Assembly (NCBI RefSeq): GCF_035989265.1
Contig: NZ_JAYKZX010000003.1
Coordinates: 1,798,001 to 1,862,000 of the forward strand
Length of the DNA stretch: 64,000 nucleotides
From: Sphingobium sp. HWE2-09
Lineage (GTDB): Bacteria > Pseudomonadota > Alphaproteobacteria > Sphingomonadales > Sphingomonadaceae
Direction of reading: 5' to 3'
The first letter of the stretch is position 1. The number at the start of each line of letters is the position of its first letter. The notes beneath the pieces were generated by a model that did no database searches, was not told the DNA's origin, and saw nothing but the letters and a program-made list of their open reading frames with translations. The position numbers and the translations under genes are program-made. Of the stretch, positions 25,336-33,738 are shown in pieces.

Positions 25336-26211
25336 TCAGATCGACCCTTTGAACGTATCGCACTGCGCGGGATCGCCGGTCGATAATCCCTTGCGTAGCC
25401 AGGTCATCCGCTCGGCGCTGGTGCCGTGGGTGAAACTTTCGGGCACCGGCCGACGCCCGGCCGCTTTCTGCAGCGTATCGTCGCCGATCGTTTCAGCGGC
25501 GCGCATCCCTTCTTCCAGGTCGCCCGCTTCCATCAAATTGGTGTCGCGCGCTGCCCAGACGCCGGCATAGCAGTCCGCCTGCAATTCCATCTTTACCTGC
25601 AGCGCATTGCCCTGCGCTTCGGATGCGCCCTGCTGCGCCTTGCGAATCTTGTCCGCTTCGCCGGTGATGGTCTGGATATGATGGCCGACCTCATGCGCTA
25701 TGATATAGCCGATCGGGAAGTCGCCGGGCGCGTTGAAGCGCGTTTTCATTTCGTTGAAGAAATCGGTGTCGAGATAGATGCGCTGGTCCGCCGGGCAATA
25801 AAATGGTCCCATCGCCGATTGCGCCGCGCCGCAACCCGACTGGCCGTCCTGCGTGTAGAAAAGCAGTTTGGGCGGGGGATATTGCTGCCCTTCCGCCTTG
25901 AAGATGTCGGTCCAGCGACGTTCGGTCGATCCCAGCACTTTGAGCGAGGTGCGCTGCACGTCGCTCAATTCCGTCGTTGCGGGGCGCTCGGTCTGGACCT
26001 GCTGCCCGCCACCACCGCCACCGATCAGGCTCAATGGGTTCATACCCATCACCACCATGATGATCAGCACCACGACGATGCCGCCGCAGCCAAAGCGGCT
26101 GCCGATCAGTGGCAGCAACATGCCCAGGCCTCCGCCCAGACCGCCGCCGCCACCGCCGCGCCCGCTCTGCACTTCGTAATTGCTGCTTTCCTGTTCGTCG
26201 TCGAGCCGCAT
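25336..26211 (-). CDS. ypfJ: Neutral zinc metallopeptidase YpfJ family
   Basis: Membrane-anchored metalloprotease of the neutral zinc metallopeptidase family (PF04228), 291 residues. The N-terminus has a Gly-rich stretch, then a single membrane helix (CGGIVVVLIIMVVMGMNPL), a second Gly-rich spacer, and a catalytic domain with YIIAHEVGHHIQ near residue 175. The downstream Glu ligand is probably in MELQADCYAGVWA. GCGAAQSAMGPFYCPAD is also typical. The physiological substrate is unknown. Confidence 0.9.
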   Translation of the reverse strand: MRLDDEQESSNYEVQSGRGGGGGGLGGGLGMLLPLIGSRFGCGGIVVVLIIMVVMGMNPLSLIGGGGGGQQVQTERPATTELSDVQRTSLKVLGSTERRWTDIFKAEGQQYPPPKLLFYTQDGQSGCGAAQSAMGPFYCPADQRIYLDTDFFNEMKTRFNAPGDFPIGYIIAHEVGHHIQTITGEADKIRKAQQGASEAQGNALQVKMELQADCYAGVWAARDTNLMEAGDLEEGMRAAETIGDDTLQKAAGRRPVPESFTHGTSAERMTWLRKGLSTGDPAQCDTFKGSI

Positions 26212-26327
26212 GGCGCCCTCCCTTTGCTGCCTTCGTTGCCTACGCGATTCAATTGCTGCGGGGAACCGCCCGCCACGGGGAAGGTTGCAAAGATGGGCGA
26301 ATTGTTACGAGACATTAAGTTGGAAAG

Positions 26328-27550
26328 ATGTCGTCAAAGCCTATATTGCACTGCGACATGGCTGAAACCGAACCCTTGCCCGACCAAGCGAAACCGCCGC
26401 GTCGCGCGCGCACCCCGCTCCCCCTCCCCCGCGAAGTCGCGTTGTTGTTGCAGGGTGGTGGGGCGCTGGGATCGTTCCAGTCCGGCGTCTATGAACGGCT
26501 GGACGAACTGGGCGTCGATGTCAGCTGGGTCGCGGGCATATCCATCGGCGCGATCAACGCGGCGATCATCGCGGGGAACCTGCCTCATCGCCGGATCAGT
26601 CGGCTGAAGAAATTCTGGTACACCGTGTCGGGCGGGATGCCCAATATGCTGCTGCCCGAAATCGACCATGTCCGTGAGGCGGTGCATCTGGCGGCGGCCG
26701 GCACGGTGGCGACCTTCGGCGTGCCGGGCATGTTCCGCCCACGGCTGTGGCCCGCGATGATGATGCCCGAAGGCACGCCTGGCGCGATCAGCTTCTACGA
26801 TAGCGAACCGCTCAAGAACACGCTGGACGCCTGCGTCGACTGGGATCTGCTGAACGATGGCCCGGTCCGCCTGTCGGTGGGTGCTGTCGATGTGGAAACC
26901 GGCAATTTCGAATATTGGGATACGCGTGGCCCCGGCGGCAACACGCGGATCGACGCGCGGCATATCATGGCGTCGGGCGCCCTGCCCCCGGCCTGCCGCC
27001 GGTCGAAATTGACGGGCGCTGGTATTGGGACGGCGGGCTTGTCTCCAACACGCCGCTATCCCACGTCCTCACGCACCAGACCGAAGATATGCTGGTGTTT
27101 CAGGTCGATCTTTTCCCGGCCGAAGGGCCGATGCCGCGGCAGATGACCGATGTCTATTCGCGCATGAAAGACGTGCAATATAGCAGCCGCACCCGGCAGG
27201 TAACGGACCAATATCTGCGCCTGCGCCGCGAGCATGGCGCGATCAAGGCGCTGCTCGACAAGTTGCCGCCCAATATGCAGAACGGCGCCGAAGCGCAGGC
27301 GTTACGCCAGTGCCTGGACCAGGGGTCGGTCAATATTGTCCACCTGATCTATCGCACGCGCGCCTGGGAAAGCGGCGCGAAGGACTTCGAATTTTCCCGA
27401 TCGACCATGCTCGACCATTGGAGCCAGGGCCGGGACGCGGTGGAAGAAGTGATGCACAAGGGCGACCTGATCGCGCGCAACATCCTGGATGGCAAGAGCG
27501 CGACCTTCGACCTCGATGCACCCGATCATCTCAAGGAGAAAATGGCATGA
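26328..27550 (+). pseudogene. Patatin-like phospholipase with DUF3734 C-terminus, frameshifted
   Basis: The first frame (26328 to about 26985) carries the oxyanion motif LLLQGGGALGSFQSGVYE and the nucleophile elbow AGISIGAINA. The second frame, to 27550, carries DGGLVSNTPLS with the catalytic Asp and the DUF3734 tail (VFQVDLFPAEG, YSSRTRQVTDQYLRLRREH). The switch falls in a run of five C (26985-26989); a sixth C restores HIMASGALPPGLPPVEIDG and a protein of about 407 residues. It would be an intracellular lipase or a PHB-related enzyme: the stop overlaps the ATG of the 3-hydroxybutyrate dehydrogenase gene, a pairing that suggests a link to polyhydroxybutyrate turnover. The break may be a sequence error. 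Confidence 0.85.
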
Positions 27551-28338
27551 GCAAGTCGCTTGCAGGCAAGACCGCGCTGATCACCGGGTCCACATCGGGC
27601 ATTGGCCTCGCCTATGCCAAGACGCTGGCCGGGGAAGGCGCCAATGTCGTCATCAACGGGTTCGGCGATGCCGACGCGATCGAGACGGAACGTGTCGGGC
27701 TGGAGGCGCTGAGCGGGGCTAAGGCGCTCTATTCGGGCCATGACCTGACCAAGGCCGAAGAGATTGAGGCGATGATGGCGCAGGCAGCCGACGCCTTTGG
27801 CGGGGTCGATATCCTGATCAACAATGCCGGGACGCAGCATGTCGCGCCGGTCGAGGAATTTCCGGTCGACAAATGGAACCTCATCATCGCGCTGAACCTC
27901 AGCAGTGCGTTCCACACGACCCGGCTTGCCATCCCATACATGAAGTCCAAGAAATGGGGTCGCATCATCCAGACGGCATCGGCGCACTCGCTGGTCGCCT
28001 CTCCGTTCAAGAGCGCCTATGTCACGGCCAAGCACGGGCTGGCGGGCTTTACCAAGACGGTGGCGCTGGAAGTGGCGACCGACGGGATCACCGCCAATTG
28101 CATTTCGCCCGGCTATGTCTGGACGCCGCTGGTCGAAAACCAGATCCCCGACACGATGAAGGCGCGCAACATGACGCGCGACCAGGTGATGAACGATGTG
28201 CTGCTGGCGGGCCAGCCGACGAAGCAATTCGTGACGGTCGAACAGGTCGCCGCCATCGCGCTGTTCCTGTGCAGCGATGCCGCCGCCAACATCACCGGCG
28301 CGAATATGAGCGTCGATGGCGGCTGGACCGCGCAATAA
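27547..28338 (+). CDS. bdhA: 3-hydroxybutyrate dehydrogenase
   Basis: NAD-dependent short-chain dehydrogenase that interconverts 3-hydroxybutyrate and acetoacetate, 263 residues. Motifs: TGSTSGIG for the cofactor, NNAGTQHVAPVEEFP, the active-site Ser in TASAHSLVASPFKSAYVTAKHG with the YxxxK pair, and the C-terminal NITGANMSVDGGWTAQ typical of BdhA. The ATG overlaps the patatin stop (ATGA) and follows AAGGAG. It is followed by an intrinsic terminator. Confidence 0.93.
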   Translation: MSKSLAGKTALITGSTSGIGLAYAKTLAGEGANVVINGFGDADAIETERVGLEALSGAKALYSGHDLTKAEEIEAMMAQAADAFGGVDILINNAGTQHVAPVEEFPVDKWNLIIALNLSSAFHTTRLAIPYMKSKKWGRIIQTASAHSLVASPFKSAYVTAKHGLAGFTKTVALEVATDGITANCISPGYVWTPLVENQIPDTMKARNMTRDQVMNDVLLAGQPTKQFVTVEQVAAIALFLCSDAAANITGANMSVDGGWTAQ

Positions 28339-28353
28339 CACATTGAATCCATG

Positions 28354-28391
28354 AAGCCCCAACGATCCGCGGACGGACCGATGGGGCTTTC
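28354..28391 (+). terminator. Terminator after bdhA
   Basis: AAGCCCCA (28354-28361) and TGGGGCTT (28382-28389) form an 8-base outer stem with a partly paired 20-base interior, followed by a short T run. It may also end the opposing small-gene operon. Confidence 0.75.
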
Positions 28392-28397
28392 ATGATG

Positions 28398-28682
28398 TCA
28401 GGCTGTCGGCGGCGTCAGCAGGCGCAGGACCGATTGCAGGCCGTCCTCGCTGGTTGTCGCCAAAGCCAGCGGACGATCCGCCAGCCCGTCATGCTGGCTG
28501 TTCAGGAACAGGATCGCATCGGACGCGCCCAATGTCTCGATCGCCATCCGGGTGATGCGACCCTGACGCTCGGCGGCATCAGGGGCCAGGCGGACGGCAT
28601 TGCGCGGTGTGAAGCGGCGTCCGGACATGCTGCGACCGTTGGACGGCGACGGGGCCGGATCAACCGGCGTATCGACCGCCAT
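28398..28682 (-). CDS. Small protein with ParS/MbcA-like (DUF2384) toxin-binding region
   Basis: Protein of 94 residues. Its C-terminal half (ERQGRITRMAIETLGASDAI, then FLNSQHDGLADRPLALATTSEDGL and QSVLRLL) has the pattern of the antitoxin Xre/MbcA/ParS toxin-binding domain: a short sheet-like turn after L-N-S, the R-P-L segment and an E-x-G-x-x-x-V helix. The usual N-terminal Xre helix-turn-helix is missing, and no RES or other toxin gene is adjacent. It starts two bases after the stop of the preceding tiny gene and is the last of three small genes. Assignment is by pattern, so moderate. Confidence 0.55.
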   Translation of the reverse strand: MAVDTPVDPAPSPSNGRSMSGRRFTPRNAVRLAPDAAERQGRITRMAIETLGASDAILFLNSQHDGLADRPLALATTSEDGLQSVLRLLTPPTA

Positions 28683-28684
28683 AC

Positions 28685-28813
28685 TCAGTTCTTCAACGTC
28701 ACGATGCCGACCACGCCGGGCTTGCTCGACGGGTTGGACGCATTGCCTTTGGGCGGTTTTTCCGCCTTGGGCTTGCGCACTTCACGATTTGATTTCTTCT
28801 GGCTCTTGGCCAT
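28685..28813 (-). CDS. Very small basic conserved-type protein (42 aa)
   Basis: A 42-residue protein starting MAKSQKKSNREVRKPKAEK, Lys/Arg-rich, with a hydrophobic C-terminal stretch VVGIVTL. The start has an excellent ribosome site (AGGAAGGA nine bases upstream). It sits in an operon with coupled neighbours on both sides. Short basic proteins with the same SNREVRKPK opening are, to my knowledge, common in alphaproteobacteria but of unknown role. No domain is assigned. Length makes it easy to miss. Confidence 0.75.
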   Translation of the reverse strand: MAKSQKKSNREVRKPKAEKPPKGNASNPSSKPGVVGIVTLKN

Positions 28814-28843
28814 GGTCAGTCCTTCCTGAAAGGCGGGATAGTG

Positions 28844-29086
28844 TCAGCGCGCGGCGGCCAGCAGGGCGTCGTCTTCCGCACGAAATTCGGCGACGATCGC
28901 TTCATCTTCCGACAGGACAGCACGAGTGGCGCGGCGGCGTTCGGCGCCAGCGGCCAGTTCCGCTTCCCGCCCCCAGGCATTGGCCGCCCGCTGCGCGATC
29001 TGACGTGCATTGGGCAGAGTTTCGGACGACGCGCGCGCCTGATGCAACGATTGCTGCGCAAGGCAGAATGCGGATGTCTGGGCCAT
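28844..29086 (-). CDS. Small hypothetical protein (80 aa)
   Basis: An 80-residue Ala/Glu/Arg-rich, probably wholly helical cytoplasmic protein. The ATG at 29086 has AAGGAG upstream. It is the first of three small co-directional genes (next at 28813 and 28682, gaps of 30 and 2 bases). No family is recognised. The high Ala and Glu content could indicate a coiled coil or a DNA-protein scaffold, but nothing fixes a function. Confidence 0.65.
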   Translation of the reverse strand: MAQTSAFCLAQQSLHQARASSETLPNARQIAQRAANAWGREAELAAGAERRRATRAVLSEDEAIVAEFRAEDDALLAAAR

Positions 29087-29388
29087 GGGACAGGCTCCTT
29101 TGAACGAGGAAAACTGGAACAGTGCAGTAGCAAAAGGCGCGAGAGAGGTTCAGCGCCCGGCGCAAGTCGCGCCGCAACAGGTGGGACGATCATTAGGACG
29201 CATGAGACGCCGGATCGTTCCTTTCACTTGTGAAATGGTATCGAAACACCTGGTTTTCAAGGGGCGCATGGCGACGATCGGCCGGATGCCGTGTATTTCG
29301 CGGGCGACGGCCCAGCGATCGGCAAAACACCCCCTTTAACCCGCGTGAAATCCCCTTATGCTCCGGTCCAACAAGGGAGATCACCATC
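29087..29388. other. Divergent intergenic region of 302 bases with weak regulatory signals
   Basis: No gene is seen. A palindrome TTTCAC-TT-GTGAAA lies at 29222-29235. On the minus strand, GGAAC (29221-29217) is followed 16 bases later by CGTC (29200-29197), one base from an EcfG-type promoter, and could drive the small-gene operon. The M20 amidohydrolase ribosome site (AAGGGAGA) is at about 29373. Confidence 0.4.
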
Positions 29389-30765
29389 ATGCGCCATGCG
29401 CTCACGGCCGTTCTGGCCGCCGCCAGCCTTTCGTCCATCGCCGCGGCGCAAACGCCTGCCGCCCCAACGCCTGCCGCTCAGCCCCCTGCCTTGCCAGCAG
29501 CGCCTCCCATGCAGAGCGCGATCGGCAAGGCGGTGGCGACCGACATGGACGGGCTGATGACGCTGTATCGCGATCTCCATGCCAATCCTGAATTGTCGCT
29601 GCAGGAGGTAAACACCGCCGCGAAGCTCGCCAAGCGGCTGAAGGCGATGAAGTTCGACGTCACCGAAAAGGTCGGTGGCACCGGCGTCGTCGCGGTGATG
29701 AAGAACGGGTCCGGCCCGACATTGCTGATCCGCGCCGACATGGACGGCCTGCCGGTGGTCGAGCAGACCGGCCTGCCCTTTGCGTCCAAGGTCCGCACCA
29801 AAACGCCCGAGGGAGTCGAGACCGGCGTCATGCACGCCTGCGGCCATGATACCCATATGACCGCCTTCATCGAGACGGCCAAGCTGCTGGCGGCGCGCAA
29901 GGCCGATTGGAAGGGGACGCTGGTGATGATCCTGCAGCCCGCCGAAGAAGTGGGCAAGGGCGCACGCATGATGCTGGAGGACGGCCTCTACACCCGTTTC
30001 CCCAAGCCGACCCACGCCATCGCCTTCCACGACGCGGCCAATCTGGCCGCCGGGCAGATCGGCTATACGCCCGGCTATGCGCTGGCCAATGTCGACAGCG
30101 TAGACATTCTCGTGAAAGGACTGGGCGGGCATGGCGCCTATCCGCAGACGACCCGCGACCCGATCGTCCTGGCCTCCCGCATCGTCACCACCTTGCAGAC
30201 TTTGGTCAGCCGGGAACAAGACCCGCAAGACCCCGCCGTCGTCACCGTCGGCAGCTTCCAGGCCGGGGCCAAGCATAATATCATCCCCGACGAAGCGAAA
30301 CTGTTGCTGACCGTGCGCAGCTATTCCGACGAAACTCGCGCGAAGCTGATCGAGGGGATCAAGCGGATCAGCCGGGGCGAGGCGATCGCGGCGGCGATGC
30401 CGGAAGACCGGATGCCGGAAGTATCGGTCAAGGACGAGTTCACCCCCTCCACCTTCAACCCGCCCGAATTTGCCGAACAGATGGCGGGCGTGCTGAACGC
30501 GCATTTCCCCGCCGGACGGGTGGTCAGGACACCGGCCGTGATGGGCGGCGAGGATTTCAGCCGTTTCTATCGCGCCGACAAGAGCATCAACAGCTTCATC
30601 TTCTGGGTCGGCGGCGTCCCCACGGACAAGATGGCGGCGGCACAGGCGGGCCAGGGCAGCCTGCCCTCGCTCCACAGTCCATTCTGGGCGCCGGAAGCTG
30701 ACAAGGTGATCGCCACCGCGAGCGAAGCGATGACCGTGCTGGCCCTTGATATATTGAAGAAATAG
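29389..30765 (+). CDS. M20 family amidohydrolase (exported)
   Basis: Zinc aminoacylase/amidohydrolase, 458 residues, with a signal peptide (ALTAVLAAASLSSIAAAQ) and an Ala/Pro linker up to about residue 45. The catalytic metal-binding motif HACGHDTHMTAF is at 149-160, with RADMDGLP at 115 and the EE pair in LQPAEEVGKGARMM. The dimerisation domain follows, and GGEDFSRF near residue 395 gives the last ligand. It is of the type that hydrolyses N-acyl amino acids or peptides (IAA-amino-acid hydrolase-like family). The export signal means it works in the periplasm. It stands alone, with its own terminator. Confidence 0.88.
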   Translation: MRHALTAVLAAASLSSIAAAQTPAAPTPAAQPPALPAAPPMQSAIGKAVATDMDGLMTLYRDLHANPELSLQEVNTAAKLAKRLKAMKFDVTEKVGGTGVVAVMKNGSGPTLLIRADMDGLPVVEQTGLPFASKVRTKTPEGVETGVMHACGHDTHMTAFIETAKLLAARKADWKGTLVMILQPAEEVGKGARMMLEDGLYTRFPKPTHAIAFHDAANLAAGQIGYTPGYALANVDSVDILVKGLGGHGAYPQTTRDPIVLASRIVTTLQTLVSREQDPQDPAVVTVGSFQAGAKHNIIPDEAKLLLTVRSYSDETRAKLIEGIKRISRGEAIAAAMPEDRMPEVSVKDEFTPSTFNPPEFAEQMAGVLNAHFPAGRVVRTPAVMGGEDFSRFYRADKSINSFIFWVGGVPTDKMAAAQAGQGSLPSLHSPFWAPEADKVIATASEAMTVLALDILKK

Positions 30766-30804
30766 TCCGGCAATACATATGGTCGGCGAATAATAAGGGA
30801 AAAG

Positions 30805-30841
30805 GCGGCCATCCGATTCAAATCAGATGGCCGCTCTTTTT
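30805..30841 (+). terminator. Rho-independent terminator after the M20 amidohydrolase
   Basis: A 14-base stem (GCGGCCATCCGATT / AATCAGATGGCCGC, one mismatch) with a 2-base loop is followed by TCTTTTT. Confidence 0.92.
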
Positions 30842-30918
30842 CCACCTTATGGGAACGAAGCCATTTGCCATCATGGCGAGATTAGCTCTATGTTCGCACC
30901 ATAGCGCCAAGGTGTCCC

Positions 30919-31308
30919 ATGATTGCATGTGAGCTGGACGATCCCGACGGTATCATCTTCGTCCATGCCACCGGCATATGGACGATCGACGATGTCGACC
31001 GCCACTATACCCATCTCGGCCTCATCATCGCCGATCGACGGCGTCAGGCCTTCCCGATCCGCATCCTGTCCGACGTGACCGGGGCGCAGCGGCAGAGGCC
31101 CGACATCGAAGCGCGCATATTGTGGCATATGGAACGCACCTACCAACCGACGGACCGGGTCGCCATTTTGGTCGCAGACGTGGCGGACAAACTTTATGTC
31201 CGCGCACGCTTGGGCGACGCCATCGTGGGGGTGTTCTCCTCCCAACTACCAGCCGAAATGTGGCTCATGACCGAAGATCTGCAACCGCCGGGCCGGGCCG
31301 CCGCCTGA
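30919..31308 (+). CDS. STAS/SpoIIAA-like hypothetical protein
   Basis: Protein of 129 residues with the alternating strand-helix pattern of SpoIIAA-like/STAS proteins: GIIFVHATGIWTIDDVDRHYTHLGLII, then IRILSDVTGAQRQRP, then DRVAILVADVADKLYVRARLGD. No conserved phosphorylatable Ser in a clear STAS motif can be picked, so a regulatory role is a guess. The start has AAGGTG upstream. It is monocistronic and convergent with the bdcA-like gene. Confidence 0.6.
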   Translation: MIACELDDPDGIIFVHATGIWTIDDVDRHYTHLGLIIADRRRQAFPIRILSDVTGAQRQRPDIEARILWHMERTYQPTDRVAILVADVADKLYVRARLGDAIVGVFSSQLPAEMWLMTEDLQPPGRAAA

Positions 31309-31317
31309 CGGGAGTCA

Positions 31318-32034
31318 TCAGGCGCCGAAACCGCCGTCGATCGTGTGCATGGCGCCGGTGACGATGCCCGCTTCCGGTCCCGCCAGATAGGCGGCGAGGC
31401 CTGCGATTTCGCCCCCGGTGGCGTGGCGCTTGATCGCCATGAAGCTGTGCATCAGGCCGCTCATCGGGCCATCGGCCGGGTTCATGTCGGTATCGACCGG
31501 GCCTGGCTGGATGATGTTGACGGTGATGCCGCGCGCACCGAAATCGCGGGCCAGGCCGCGCGCCATGCCCTGCAACGCCGATTTGGTCAGCGCATATCCC
31601 GCCCCGCCGGCAAAGGGCATGCGGTCGCCATTGACCGATCCGATGACGATGATGCGACCGCCATCCGGCATTAACCGCGCCGCTTCGACCGCGGCATGAT
31701 AGGGCGCGCGGATATTGAGGTCGATCATGCGGTCGATCGCGTCCGCGTCTTGCTCCAGCGGGTCGCCCAGCACCGCTGTCCCCGCATTGACCACCAATAT
31801 GTCGAGCGGACCCTGCCCGGCGACGACATCGATCACTGCCTGCCGGTCGGTCGCGTCCGACCGGATCGCCTCTGCGCCCGTGTCGGCGGCCAGCGCCTGC
31901 GCGGCATCGGTCGATCCGGCATAGGTGAAGGCGACCTGTGCGCCATCCCGAGCAAAGCGCCGCACGATCGCCGCGCCGATGCCGCGACTGCCGCCCAGAA
32001 CCAGTGCCTTTTTCGACGTAAAATCAGTCATCAT
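31318..32034 (-). CDS. bdcA: SDR family oxidoreductase, BdcA-like
   Basis: Short-chain dehydrogenase of about 238 residues that closely resembles E. coli BdcA (YjgI), reported to bind c-di-GMP and to favour biofilm dispersal. Shared blocks include LGGSRGIGAAIVRRF, FTYAGS, DILVVNAG, IDLNIRAPYHAAVEAAR, IGSVNGDRMP, SALQGMARGLARDFG, and VTGAMHTIDGGFGA. The Y-x-x-x-K motif (GYALTKSALQG) is intact. ATGs occur at 32040, 32034 and 32031; 32034 is picked as AAGGA lies 5-6 bases upstream. It is divergent from a BdcR-like repressor, as in E. coli. That function here is inferred from similarity. Confidence 0.85.
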   Translation of the reverse strand: MMTDFTSKKALVLGGSRGIGAAIVRRFARDGAQVAFTYAGSTDAAQALAADTGAEAIRSDATDRQAVIDVVAGQGPLDILVVNAGTAVLGDPLEQDADAIDRMIDLNIRAPYHAAVEAARLMPDGGRIIVIGSVNGDRMPFAGGAGYALTKSALQGMARGLARDFGARGITVNIIQPGPVDTDMNPADGPMSGLMHSFMAIKRHATGGEIAGLAAYLAGPEAGIVTGAMHTIDGGFGA

Positions 32035-32047
32035 CGTCATCCTTGCA

Positions 32048-32071
32048 TTTATATAGTGATCGATATATAAA
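32048..32071. promoter_or_regulatory. Operator in the bdcA/bdcR divergent promoter
   Basis: TTTATATA (32048-32055) and TATATAAA (32064-32071), a perfect 8-base inverted repeat separated by GTGATCGA, sit exactly between the divergent bdcA-like and bdcR-like genes, overlapping the likely -10 regions. This is a typical position for autorepression by a TetR dimer. Confidence 0.65.
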
Positions 32072-32102
32072 TCGACACCATTGCTGGTCAAGGAATTTTA
32101 TA

Positions 32103-32696
32103 GTGACCGTTAAAGAAAAACCAAAAGGCCGCGGTCGCCCCCGCGCGTTCGACCGCGACGCCGCGCTGGATCAGGCGCGGGCGCTGTTCCATGCGCATGG
32201 CTATGACGGGGTGGGCGTCGCCGCCCTGGCCCAGGCGATGGGCGTCAACCCGCCCAGCCTTTATGCCGCGTTCGGCAGCAAGGCCGCTTTGTTCGACGAA
32301 GTGCTGGGTCGCTATGCACGCAACGGCCTGCCGCTGGGCACCCTGCTAACCCCGGGCGCGGAGCCCGTCGCGGCGCTGCATACATTGCTAACACTTGCCG
32401 CCCGCATCTATGCCGCCGATCCCCAGGCGGCGGGCTGCCTGGTGCTGGAAGGCGCGCGGGGCGCCGATGCCGAAGCGGCCGGTTGCGCCCGCACGTGGAA
32501 GGCGGGGAACATGGCGCAACTGCGAGCCTTCCTGGAGCCAAAGCATCCGCAGGTGGCGGAGCAGGTCGCGGATTATATGGGGGCGGTCATGTCCGGCATG
32601 TCCGCCGATGCACGCGCGGGCGCTTCGTCCGAGCGGCTGGTCGCCGTCGCCGACATGGCTGCGCTGGCGATCGCGGCGGTGCTGGCGCCCCGGTGA
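32103..32696 (+). CDS. bdcR: TetR/AcrR family regulator, BdcR-like
   Basis: Dimeric repressor of about 197 residues. The N-terminus KGRGRPRAFDRDAALDQARALFHAHGYDG is followed by the helix-turn-helix (VAALAQAMGVNPPSLYAAFGSKAALF), very close to E. coli BdcR (INPPSLYAAFGSKAGLF). Later CLVLEGARG and DYMGAVMSGMSADAR also match. A GTG at 32103 is the start, with AAGGA eight bases upstream. It probably represses the divergent bdcA-like gene through the operator between them. Confidence 0.85.
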   Translation: MTVKEKPKGRGRPRAFDRDAALDQARALFHAHGYDGVGVAALAQAMGVNPPSLYAAFGSKAALFDEVLGRYARNGLPLGTLLTPGAEPVAALHTLLTLAARIYAADPQAAGCLVLEGARGADAEAAGCARTWKAGNMAQLRAFLEPKHPQVAEQVADYMGAVMSGMSADARAGASSERLVAVADMAALAIAAVLAPR

Positions 32697-32718
32697 TTGG
32701 CGGGCATCAATCGCACCC

Positions 32719-33738
32719 TTATTGCGGCCGATGCCCTTTGCGCCATTTGGTGAATAGGTGTCGGGCCAGCATCAGCGGCGGCATCCGCAGCCAGTGCGAC
32801 CGCACGAAGAAGCCGAAGACCAGCGCCTTGCGCGTCTCACGCCCCCACCCGTCCCGCGCCAGCAGTCGCGCGATGAACAGGCGATCGGTCCAGCGCAGCG
32901 GGTCATCGACCGTGCCCACCGTGCCGTAGAGGCGATGCGACAAGCGCAATGCGCGCCGGACTGCATCAATCAACTGATGCCGGGCGGCAGCATCCAGTAA
33001 AGAAAGATGGAAATCTGCGTCCGCCTCCAGCCCCTCTTGATACAGGCAGTGAACATCCCAGAGATTGCGCAATCCCCCCTGCATATCGCCATCCGCCAGC
33101 ATATGCGCGGCGGAATGGATGATGCGGTCCTGCGGCGACAGGATATATAATCCATTGGTTATAGGAATGGCGTCAGCGATCATCGCCGCTGCATCGGGCG
33201 TCGGGCGGGCGGTCAGCGGCAATATCGTATGATGCACATCGATCATCCGGTCGCGTTCGACATGGATCATCGGCGGCAGTTCATGCATCCACTGGCGGTA
33301 ATAGGCGTCGTCATAGGGGTCTTCCTTGACCCATTCCCATCCCGCCGCGATCAGCGCGCGCTCCACCACCGGGATAGCGTCGCGCGGCACGAGAATGTCG
33401 AGATCACCGACGAAACGCCCCCGCCCGGCGCGCAGGTCCGCCGCTACATAGGCCGCACCCTTGAGCACCACCAGCTTGACGTCCGTCCCGCGCAAGGCAT
33501 CGACCGCGCGATCGGCCTCCCATAGCGCCTGCTGGCCTTCCCGCGCGCTATCATGCCTGGCATCGTCCAGCACCGCCCTTGCCGCATCGGGTACCGCCAC
33601 ATCAGCCAGCCGCCAGGCCAGCGTGCCGATCAATCGCTCCGCCCGCGCGGCTGCGAGCAAGTGGTTCCAACCCGCCGCGTCAAGCCGGGCGACCGACGCA
33701 GGATCGCGCAGCGCCAACACCAGCAGCGCCGCGCTCAT
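32719..33738 (-). CDS. Nucleotidyltransferase family protein (uncharacterised NTase-like)
   Basis: Protein of about 339 residues related to the uncharacterised nucleotidyltransferases (PF14907 type), which often sit beside glycan or peptide-modification genes. The NTase-fold core is VVLKGAAYVAADLRAGRGRFVGDLDILV, where GDLDILV carries the acidic pair, followed by VVERALIAAGWEW. It ends in a helical region. The ATG at 33738 overlaps the stop of the upstream kinase gene (ATGA), so the genes are translationally coupled. The substrate is unknown. Confidence 0.8.
   Translation of the reverse strand: MSAALLVLALRDPASVARLDAAGWNHLLAAARAERLIGTLAWRLADVAVPDAARAVLDDARHDSAREGQQALWEADRAVDALRGTDVKLVVLKGAAYVAADLRAGRGRFVGDLDILVPRDAIPVVERALIAAGWEWVKEDPYDDAYYRQWMHELPPMIHVERDRMIDVHHTILPLTARPTPDAAAMIADAIPITNGLYILSPQDRIIHSAAHMLADGDMQGGLRNLWDVHCLYQEGLEADADFHLSLLDAAARHQLIDAVRRALRLSHRLYGTVGTVDDPLRWTDRLFIARLLARDGWGRETRKALVFGFFVRSHWLRMPPLMLARHLFTKWRKGHRPQ

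Noticed and set aside
26262..26286. Possible EcfG promoter GGAAC-N16-GGTT before the patatin gene
   Set aside because: The -10 element is changed at its first base and no other sign of stress control is present, so this was not called.
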